A stretch of DNA of 64,000 nt from Permianibacter fluminis (GTDB lineage: Bacteria; Pseudomonadota; Gammaproteobacteria; Enterobacterales; Permianibacteraceae). Numbering within the stretch: position 1 is the stretch's first letter; every line of letters starts with the position of its first letter. The notes beneath the pieces were generated by a model. It was not told where the DNA came from. It did no database searches and saw nothing but the letters and a program-made list of their open reading frames with translations. Shown in pieces: positions 57,364 to 64,000 of this stretch. The stretch covers positions 2,976,001 to 3,040,000 of the forward strand of contig NZ_JABMEG010000001.1 in the NCBI RefSeq assembly GCF_013179735.1. Direction: 5' to 3'. Both the position numbers and the translations under genes were made by a program.

Positions 57364-59779
57364 GCAACACTACATCAGCAGCCGCGCCCGTCACTACCGC
57401 GAACACGACCCGGCGTTCGCCGCATGGGCGGCCGGCTACGGCGTCATTTCTCACCAAGATGAAACGCAGGTCCGCATCTTTGATTTTGCCACCGAGCTAG
57501 AGCAGCGCGGTATGGTGCCGAGTCGTAGAACTGTTTTCGACACCCTTGCTGCCGCTGATCGGCTCGTCTCGATGGCGATGTGGCTGGTCGTGCATATGAC
57601 CTATGCCAAACATGTCCGTCTTGACGGCACAGCGCTGGTTGAAAGTGAGTTCAAACCGGATCCGCAAGGCCATGTTGGCGGCTCGCTGAACATGGTGCCC
57701 GCCTATTGTGGCTATTTGGCCTGCAATGCTCTCACCGGTGTGACGCGCGGCTGGTTGATGGGGCAGGGACACTGCGTTGCGGCTATCGATGCCTGCAATG
57801 TGCTGGTCGGCAACATGACATCCGAACACGCGGCCCGTTACGGCGTCGATGAACGCGGGCTGACCCGGCTGGTACAGGACTTTTACGCTTATGCGGTCAC
57901 GACTGATGGGCACCCCGCGTCCGCACTCGGTAGTCACGTCAACGCACACACCGCTGGCGGCATCAGCGAAGGCGGCTACCTGGGTTTTGCCGAACTGCAG
58001 TATGTGCACATGCCGCTGCCGGGCGAGCGTCTGGTGGCTTTTCTCAGTGACGGCGCCTTCGAGGAACAACGCGGCAGCGACTGGGCGCCCCGCTGGTGGC
58101 GTGCTGAAGACAGCGGCATGGTGGTGCCGATCATGATTGCCAATGGCCGACGCATTGAGCAGCGCTCAACCATGGCGCAGCAAGGCGGCACTCACTGGTT
58201 CGCTCGCCACTTGAAATTGAATGGTTTCGATCCCGTCATCATTGATGGTACCGATCCGGCGGCGTTTGTCTGGGCGATCTGGGAAATGGAAGAGCGCTTG
58301 ACAGCTTGCGCCGACGCGCTGCGCGCTGGCCACGGCCATTATCCGGTTCCACTACACTATGCCATTGCGGAGGCACCAAAAGGTTTTGGTTTTCCTGGTG
58401 CTGGCAGCAATCGCGCGCACAACCTGCCACTGGCTGGCAATCCCTCTCAAGACGCCAACGCGCGCGCTGAATTCAACGCCGGTGCGGCCGCGCTTCATGT
58501 GCCAGCCAAGAATTGGCCCGAGATCTTACGTTGTTTCGATAATCACGTCGCACAGCGCCGTCTTCGCGAACGCGATCACGCCTTGGTCAGGCAACATGTC
58601 GCTCCGTTACATGCGACAACACCCGCATGGTTTGAGCGCGACACAGTGGGTTCGGCCATGGCGGCACTGGACGGTATATTTTGCGATTTGGTCAAGGCCA
58701 ACCCAAGCCATCGCGTTCGGGTCGGCAATCCCGATGAGCTGGCCAGCAACCGCATGACTAACACGCTATGGCAGTGCCGACATCGCGTCTATTCTCCGGA
58801 ACCGGGGTTACCTGAAGCCATCGATGGCCAAATCATCACGGCCCTCAACGAGGAGGCCGTTGCGTGCGCGGCGCTAGCCAATAAAGGCGGACTGAATCTG
58901 GTCGTCAGTTACGAAGCGTTTGCCGTCAAGATGCTGGGCGCCATGCGTCAGGAACTGCTGTTTGCCCGCCATCAGAAACACGTCGGACGGACGCCAGCTT
59001 GGCTCAGCATTCCGTTTTTACTGACCTCTCATACCTGGGAGAACGGCAAGAACGAGCAGTCGCATCAAGATCCGACATTGTGTGAAGCACTGCTCGGCGA
59101 AATGTCGGATACCGCGATCGTGCGGTTTCCTGCCGATGCCAACACTGCCATGGCATGTCTCGTTGATTGTTATCAACGTCGGGCCGAGCTGCATGCGCTG
59201 GTCGTGGCAAAAAGCGAGCTGCAGGTCTTGTTCAGTGCCGAGCAAGCGATGCAACTGATAGACGAAGGCGCCCTTCTGGTCAAAGGGCCATCGCAGGCAG
59301 GTATTCAGTTGATTGCTGTTGGCGCGTTGCAGCTGCAGGAATGCCTGAAGGCCGCTCGCCGACTGGAGGCGGTGGGCGTTGAAGCCGCTGTCATATACCT
59401 ATTGGAGCCGGGCCGTTTTCGGGGTGGCCGCGATGCTCGCGAAGCAGCCTATCAATCGGCGAGCCTCGGCCCGCTGTTCTCAGCACCGGTGTCAGCGCGG
59501 GTCATCGTCAGTCATACGAGGCCGGAACCTTTGCTGGGAGTACTCCGCCCGCTCGATACCGGGTCAAGCACGCGTTGTCTCGGTTATCTCAACCAGGGCG
59601 GCACGCTCAACAGCGCTGGTTTGCTTTTTGCCAATCGCTGCACATGGCTGCATGTCCTGATGGCCGTAGCGAGCTGTCTGAACAGGGACACCAACGAGTG
59701 GCTACAACCGGACGAGCACGCCATTCTGTCGGGCGATGGCGACATCTTGTCATTGGTTATGGCCGGGCCATGCCCGTGA
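57350..59779 (+). CDS. Divergent phosphoketolase (XFP family)
   Basis: An 809-residue thiamine-diphosphate enzyme. Length and order of the N-terminal (GGSLNMVPAYCGYLA), GLTRLVQ and C-terminal domains fit XFP, which splits xylulose 5-phosphate or fructose 6-phosphate with phosphate into acetyl phosphate. The TDP motif that is usually GDG is SDG here (S233-D234-G235, LSDGAFEEQRGSDW), with the ANGRRI Asn kept. The usual HSN(K)F stretch is replaced by APRWWRA. It may belong to a distinct subfamily, sometimes annotated as a xylulose-phosphate epimerase. Coupled with acetate kinase, it would yield ATP. Confidence 0.85.
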   Translation: MDQHEQHYISSRARHYREHDPAFAAWAAGYGVISHQDETQVRIFDFATELEQRGMVPSRRTVFDTLAAADRLVSMAMWLVVHMTYAKHVRLDGTALVESEFKPDPQGHVGGSLNMVPAYCGYLACNALTGVTRGWLMGQGHCVAAIDACNVLVGNMTSEHAARYGVDERGLTRLVQDFYAYAVTTDGHPASALGSHVNAHTAGGISEGGYLGFAELQYVHMPLPGERLVAFLSDGAFEEQRGSDWAPRWWRAEDSGMVVPIMIANGRRIEQRSTMAQQGGTHWFARHLKLNGFDPVIIDGTDPAAFVWAIWEMEERLTACADALRAGHGHYPVPLHYAIAEAPKGFGFPGAGSNRAHNLPLAGNPSQDANARAEFNAGAAALHVPAKNWPEILRCFDNHVAQRRLRERDHALVRQHVAPLHATTPAWFERDTVGSAMAALDGIFCDLVKANPSHRVRVGNPDELASNRMTNTLWQCRHRVYSPEPGLPEAIDGQIITALNEEAVACAALANKGGLNLVVSYEAFAVKMLGAMRQELLFARHQKHVGRTPAWLSIPFLLTSHTWENGKNEQSHQDPTLCEALLGEMSDTAIVRFPADANTAMACLVDCYQRRAELHALVVAKSELQVLFSAEQAMQLIDEGALLVKGPSQAGIQLIAVGALQLQECLKAARRLEAVGVEAAVIYLLEPGRFRGGRDAREAAYQSASLGPLFSAPVSARVIVSHTRPEPLLGVLRPLDTGSSTRCLGYLNQGGTLNSAGLLFANRCTWLHVLMAVASCLNRDTNEWLQPDEHAILSGDGDILSLVMAGPCP

Positions 59780-59789
59780 ATTCAGAGGT

Positions 59790-59806
59790 CTCGACACACT
59801 GTCGAG
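59790..59806 (+). other. Intercistronic hairpin
   Basis: CTCGACA (59790-59796) pairs perfectly with TGTCGAG (59800-59806) around a 3-base loop in the 59-base gap between phosphoketolase and the metallo-hydrolase gene. There is no T-tract, so it probably affects transcript stability rather than termination. Confidence 0.4.
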
Positions 59807-59838
59807 GCTCAATGCAAAACCATGAGTGAGGAGCTGTT

Positions 59839-61194
59839 ATGAAAATTCGCTTTCTCGGCGCCACCGGCACGGTCACCGGATCTCGGTATGTGGTGCAACA
59901 CGATGGCACAAAGCTGCTGATTGACTGTGGTCTGTTTCAGGGACTTAAAGCCCTGCGGCAAAAAAACTGGCAGGCGTTCCCGTTTGACCCGTCGGCACTT
60001 GATGCGGTCGTGCTGACACACGCACACCTGGATCATTCGGGATATTTGCCGCGCTTGATGCGAGAAGGCTTTCGTGGACCAATTTATTGCACGCCGGCCA
60101 CACGCGATCTGGTCGCTATCCTATTGCCGGATAGTGCCAAACTGCAGGAAGCAGATGCCGAGCGAGCCAATCGGCACGGCTATAGCAAACATAAGCCGGC
60201 GGAGCCGTTGTACACCTCAGAAGAAGCCGAAGCGGTGCTCAAGCAGTTGCAGCCACAGCCATTCCACACGCCGTTTACCGTAGGAGGGTTACAAATTGCA
60301 TTCAGTCCGGTTGGTCATATTCTTGGCGCGGCCTGCATTCGGCTCACTGCCGGCGATGAGATCCTGACGTTCAGCGGTGATGTCGGTCGAGGTAACGATC
60401 CACTGATGCAACCTCCAGAACCCCTGTCGGCAACCGATTATTTGGTGTTGGAATCAACCTACGGTGATCGTCGACACGCGGCTGACGATGCCAAACAGCG
60501 ACTGGGCCAGATTGTTAGGGAGACAGTGCTGCGCGGCGGTACCTTGATGGTCCCAGCCTTTGCTGTTGGCCGCGCCCAAACCTTGTTGCACCTTTTGACG
60601 GAATTACGGGCGTCTGGCGACATTCCGGCCGCTCCTGTCTATCTCGACAGCCCGATGGCGATTGACGTCAGTGACATCCTGTGCCGTTATCAATCGGAGC
60701 ACCGACTCAGCGAGTCGGAATGCAAGGCCATGTGCAGTGGTGTGACCTACGTGCGCGATGCAAACGACTCCCGCAAGCTGGCACAAAACCGCAACCCAAA
60801 AATCATTGTTGCCGGCGCCGGCATGCTGACGGGAGGTCGAATTCTGCATCACCTGGAAGCGTTCGGCGGCGATCATCGCAGCACCTTGGTCATCACCGGC
60901 TACCAAGCCGAAGGCACCCGTGGCCGCGCACTGCTCAATGGTGAGCGAACGGTGAAAGTCTATGGTGACTACGTCACAGTGAACTGTCATCTGGAAACGC
61001 TCGATGGTTTGTCAGGGCATGCGGACTATGTTGAATTGGGTAACTGGCTTGCCACCCTGCCATCGCCACCGAAAAGGTTGTTCCTGACCCATGGCGAGCC
61101 GACAGCGGCGGCCAGTATGCAACGCTACCTCAGCGAACGCTTTGGTTGGAACATCGAAATACCGGAGGAGGGGGATGAAGTAGAGCTGGCTTGA
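59839..61194 (+). CDS. MBL-fold beta-CASP metallo-hydrolase (RNA-processing type)
   Basis: A 451-residue protein. The metallo-beta-lactamase motifs are THAHLDHSG (motif 2), GHILGA (motif 3) and FSGDVGRG (motif 4). The beta-CASP motifs follow (FAVGRAQTLL, GAGMLTGGRILHHL, LSGHADYVEL) and a C-terminal RNA-specificity-type region. Family members are RNases of the J/YSH1 type. It is 59 bases after the phosphoketolase gene and 55 bases before the methionine adenosyltransferase gene. A bacterial beta-CASP enzyme linked to phosphoketolase recurs in stress islands; its RNA target is unknown. Confidence 0.85.
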   Translation: MKIRFLGATGTVTGSRYVVQHDGTKLLIDCGLFQGLKALRQKNWQAFPFDPSALDAVVLTHAHLDHSGYLPRLMREGFRGPIYCTPATRDLVAILLPDSAKLQEADAERANRHGYSKHKPAEPLYTSEEAEAVLKQLQPQPFHTPFTVGGLQIAFSPVGHILGAACIRLTAGDEILTFSGDVGRGNDPLMQPPEPLSATDYLVLESTYGDRRHAADDAKQRLGQIVRETVLRGGTLMVPAFAVGRAQTLLHLLTELRASGDIPAAPVYLDSPMAIDVSDILCRYQSEHRLSESECKAMCSGVTYVRDANDSRKLAQNRNPKIIVAGAGMLTGGRILHHLEAFGGDHRSTLVITGYQAEGTRGRALLNGERTVKVYGDYVTVNCHLETLDGLSGHADYVELGNWLATLPSPPKRLFLTHGEPTAAASMQRYLSERFGWNIEIPEEGDEVELA

Positions 61195-61249
61195 GACAAC
61201 CAGCAATCACCATGACTCCCATCATTCAATGCAAGCGTGAGAATCGATC

Positions 61250-62434
61250 ATGAGCGATGATCTTCGTATCGTCATCCGTGTGCGGCCGGCCGAAGCGGAA
61301 TCAAGCACCAGCGAAATGTGCGAGCACAAAGGTATCGGCCACCCCGACAGCTTGTGCGATGGCGTGGTCGAAGCCGTATCGCTCGCCCTCAATCGCGCCT
61401 ATCACGAAGCCTATGGCCGCATCCAGCATTACAATGTCGACAAGGCGCTACTGATCGGCGGGCAGAGCCGGCCGCGATTTGGCGGTGGGTGTATTGACGT
61501 ACCAATGCGATTGATTGTTTGTGGTCGCGCCACCGCGTTACCAGAACTCGATCTGGCAGTGTTGGTTGGCGCTGCGGCTCGTGAGTATCTTGACCACAAT
61601 CTGCACTGTGACAGTTCATTGATTCAGATTGAATCAGCGGTTCGCTGTGGCAGCCCCAACCTGCAACAAATTTTCGCTCGCGGCAAAGCCGTAGCGCTTG
61701 CCAATGACACATCGTTTGGCGTCGGGTTCGCGCCCCTGTCCAGACTCGAAAGCACAGTCTTGCAACTGGCCGATAGTTTGCGCTCCAGGCCGTTTCGTAC
61801 TCAGTTTCCGGTGGCCGGTGACGACTACAAGATCATGGGGCATCGAATCGGACAGGCGCTGACCTTGACGCTGGCGGTAGCCATGCTTGATCGCGAGGTT
61901 GAGAGCGTAGCGCACTACTTCGCCCTGAAGCGCTCCATGGTCGACACGTTGGCCGCATCGCTTCCGGCCCCGTGCACACTGCAGCTAAACATGCTTGATG
62001 ACCCGATGGCAACTAACGAAAATGGTATTTACCTTACCGTCACCGGACTCAGCGCTGAACAGGGCGATGATGGCCAAGTCGGTCGCGGCAACCGCATGAA
62101 CGGTTTGATCACGCCATGCCGGAGCATGTCACTGGAAGCGGTTGCCGGGAAAAATCCAGTCGCTCACGTAGGCAAATTGTACAACGCCGCCGCCAATGAG
62201 CTGGCCACTGCCCTTGCCAAACTGGACCCGACCTTCGGTACGGTATCCGTGCAGATCCTGTCGACCATCGGCCGGCCGGTCGAAAAACCCAGTTTGATTG
62301 CCATTGACATCGCCGGTCCGCCCCAGCTTCATGAGAAGAGCAGGCGTCAGATCGAGGCGGAAGTGCATCGACAGCTGCATTCCATTGCATCGCTATCGGA
62401 TCGGTTGGCGAGCGGATTGATCCCTGCCTTCTAA
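61250..62434 (+). CDS. mat: Archaeal-type methionine adenosyltransferase
   Basis: A 394-residue enzyme that matches the archaeal rather than bacterial MetK family: [46 protein letters not shown] and [20 protein letters not shown]. It makes S-adenosylmethionine from methionine and ATP. The ATP-binding and metal sites appear intact. No bacterial metK is seen here. It follows the beta-CASP gene in the same unit. Archaeal-type MAT occurs in only some bacteria, so transfer is possible. Confidence 0.9.
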   Translation: MSDDLRIVIRVRPAEAESSTSEMCEHKGIGHPDSLCDGVVEAVSLALNRAYHEAYGRIQHYNVDKALLIGGQSRPRFGGGCIDVPMRLIVCGRATALPELDLAVLVGAAAREYLDHNLHCDSSLIQIESAVRCGSPNLQQIFARGKAVALANDTSFGVGFAPLSRLESTVLQLADSLRSRPFRTQFPVAGDDYKIMGHRIGQALTLTLAVAMLDREVESVAHYFALKRSMVDTLAASLPAPCTLQLNMLDDPMATNENGIYLTVTGLSAEQGDDGQVGRGNRMNGLITPCRSMSLEAVAGKNPVAHVGKLYNAAANELATALAKLDPTFGTVSVQILSTIGRPVEKPSLIAIDIAGPPQLHEKSRRQIEAEVHRQLHSIASLSDRLASGLIPAF

Positions 62435-62513
62435 TGTCGAACGAGCGCCGCGCTCCCATTGCTGCAACTGCCACACGGAATCCCGAGCAGGGATAACATG
62501 AGATACAGCCGCC

Positions 62514-63788
62514 ATGCTATTTGGAGTAGAACGCACGGAAGCCAAAATAGCACTCGCGCTTGTGCTTCTGGCAACATTCACCGTTACGCTGGGGTACGGC
62601 GTGATCCTTCCCGTTGTACCCTTCTATCTACAGCATTTGGCGGAACATGGCGGTGCATTTTCCGTGTCGTGGCATACCGGCATTCTAACCGGCTTGTATT
62701 CCTTTACCTTGTTTTTGTTTGCGCCGATGTGGGGAAAGCTGTCTGACCGCACCGGGCACTATCGGGTGCTGCTTTTCGGTCTTGGTGGCTTCAGCATTGG
62801 CATGCTGTGGTTTGCATTATCTCCTAACCTGGCAAGCGCTTATGCCAGTCGTGCCGTTACGGGCTTTTGCGCCGCAGCCGTGTTGCCGACAACCTTGGCT
62901 GCTGTGGTCACAGTCCGTGCAAGTGTTTCGCGCGCACGCGCTGTTGCCACGATCAATGCAGCCAATGCATTCGGATTCCTCGCCGGACCAGCTTTAGCGA
63001 GCGCATGGACATGGAATCCGCCGCTGCTACCATTTCTCCAGGGATGGTGGCCAACCGGCTTCAATGTCATGCCAATAATTGTTGTGGCACTGATTGGTTT
63101 TGCAACGAGTCTGGTGGTGGCGGTCTGGTGGCGAAACACCCCGGCATCACCTGCTGCAACAGAACCGACGCCCTCCAAAGATTCATCACCATCATTGGCG
63201 ACGATGCTCGCGATCACGTTTAGCTTGATGTTTGCACTTGGCAGTTTTGAGGTGAGCTACACGGTCCTGGCGCAGCAGAAATGGCAACTCGCTTCACAGC
63301 AGGTGGCGGGGATTTTTGTCGCGTGCAGCATCATCATGATCCTCGCTCAACTCTTTCTGTTCGCGCCATTGCTACAGCGATTTGGAGCCGCTGGATTGAC
63401 AATACCATCCGTATTTTTGGCCGCAGCGGGCATTGGCCTATTGCCGGAGGCGACCCAGTACGCTTGGCAAGTGAGCCTAGTTTCCTTGATCGCTCTGGGT
63501 ACTGGCTTGGCGGTACCGTCACTGGCGTACTCCATTTCGCTCGTGGCAAGCAACCGACAGGGCCATGCCTTTGGGCAACAGATCGCCGTCACCAGTCTTG
63601 GCCAAGCTCTGGGTGCTGGTATTGTCGGCGTTCTGTTCGATCGCAACACAGCCATGGCGTTATGGATGGCCGCGGGACTTCTTGTACTGGGAGCTGCCTG
63701 GTACGCGTTGCAATCAACCGTTTGGCGCACCGCCGACACCTTGGATGATATCGGTGCTCGTAGTGGGGAAGAGAAGAACCGGCAATAA
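62514..63788 (+). CDS. Major facilitator superfamily transporter
   Basis: A 424-residue protein with twelve predicted membrane helices and a central loop of about 35 residues (PAATEPTPSKDSSPSLA). The A-motif appears as GKLSDRTGHYRVLL after helix 2, and helix 5 has NAANAFGFLAGPALA, resembling drug exporters of the TetA/MFS type. ATG 62514 has no good ribosome-binding site. It lies 79 bases after the MAT gene, with AAGGAG just after its stop for the next gene. Substrate unknown. Confidence 0.85.
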   Translation: MLFGVERTEAKIALALVLLATFTVTLGYGVILPVVPFYLQHLAEHGGAFSVSWHTGILTGLYSFTLFLFAPMWGKLSDRTGHYRVLLFGLGGFSIGMLWFALSPNLASAYASRAVTGFCAAAVLPTTLAAVVTVRASVSRARAVATINAANAFGFLAGPALASAWTWNPPLLPFLQGWWPTGFNVMPIIVVALIGFATSLVVAVWWRNTPASPAATEPTPSKDSSPSLATMLAITFSLMFALGSFEVSYTVLAQQKWQLASQQVAGIFVACSIIMILAQLFLFAPLLQRFGAAGLTIPSVFLAAAGIGLLPEATQYAWQVSLVSLIALGTGLAVPSLAYSISLVASNRQGHAFGQQIAVTSLGQALGAGIVGVLFDRNTAMALWMAAGLLVLGAAWYALQSTVWRTADTLDDIGARSGEEKNRQ

Positions 63789-63797
63789 GGAGCAAAT

Positions 63798-64000
63798 ATG
63801 TGTTTTTCCGCAACCGCCAGTTTCACAGCCGGCGTAGCACTTTCGGTCATTGGCATTGCCACCCTTCGGCTAGTGAAACGACCGGCCGAGTTTCCGATGG
63901 CAATGATTCCGTTTTTGTTCTCGCTTCAACAGGTCTCGGAAGGATTAGTTTGGCTTAACCTGCAGCAGGCAACAACATTAGCCAGTGCCTGGTTGATTTT
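63798..64000 (+). CDS. Integral membrane protein (DUF6629-like), 3' end beyond the window
   Basis: The frame starts at ATG 63798 with AAGGAG six bases upstream and stays open to base 64000 (67 residues, incomplete). The N-terminus MCFSATASFTAGVALSVIGI and the second helix MIPFLFSLQQVSEGLVWL match a family of unknown integral membrane proteins that begin MCFSATASF. It is 9 bases after the MFS gene, likely in the same operon. Confidence 0.75.
   Translation, partial: MCFSATASFTAGVALSVIGIATLRLVKRPAEFPMAMIPFLFSLQQVSEGLVWLNLQQATTLASAWLI

Noticed and set aside
59790-59806. Hairpin after the phosphoketolase gene considered as a terminator
   Set aside because: Stem is only 7 bp and no T-tract follows; genes continue in the same direction with short gaps.

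Overview
This is one stretch of a GC-rich proteobacterial genome. The gene families (HME-RND pumps, CusRS-type two-component system, YnfA, TolC-family outer-membrane factors, Gram-negative lipoproteins) point to a gammaproteobacterium or a close relative; the species cannot be told from the sequence. Nearly everything is accessory: a mobile-element zone, a lead/cadmium/zinc/cobalt efflux block, a very large copper/silver block, and a long co-directional operon of unusual nucleotide, phosphoketolase and S-adenosylmethionine enzymes. I found no rRNA, tRNA or CRISPR array.

Layout. 1-2524 is the end of a Tn7/Tn5053-like transposition operon (partial gene, TniQ, small unknown gene). 2669-5751 (minus) holds a large SMC/RecF-like ATPase preceded by a small papain-fold-like membrane protein. 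5912-8764 has a tyrosine recombinase and an orphan Xre/MbcA/ParS antitoxin facing a KfrA-like coiled-coil DNA-binding protein across a perfect 10-bp inverted repeat; this resembles the tnpS/tnpT resolution module of Tn4651-type Tn3 transposons. 9050-21143 is a metal block: MerR regulator with its operator, PbrT-like uptake protein, Pb/Cd/Zn P-type ATPase, czcCBA, a PII-like gene, a clean terminator and ynfA. This block is bracketed by an imperfect direct repeat (about 8850-8917 and 21121-21187) made of the converging 3' ends of ynfA and its neighbour.

21175-48526 is copper/silver homeostasis: a CusRS-type system with CopR/CusR-like boxes, a TolC-like factor, a Tat multicopper oxidase, a cupredoxin, a CusF-like chaperone, many small secreted His/Met/Cys-rich proteins, a complete cusCBA set with a porin and diheme cytochrome c, and a MerR-controlled Cu(I) P-type ATPase. 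An unexpected nuclease-like gene (32305-33573) and a methyltransferase sit inside it.

48604-64000 reads as one long plus-strand transcription unit with many start/stop overlaps: a YbhGFSR-like exporter (adaptor, double ATPase, two permeases), a small ferredoxin-fold protein, AMP phosphorylase, PRPP-synthetase-like protein, acetate kinase, a divergent phosphoketolase, a beta-CASP metallo-hydrolase, an archaeal-type methionine adenosyltransferase, an MFS transporter and a truncated membrane gene. Together they suggest a route from AMP ribose to pentose phosphate, acetyl phosphate and ATP. This operon and the ATPase/papain-like pair are the best candidates for under-described systems.
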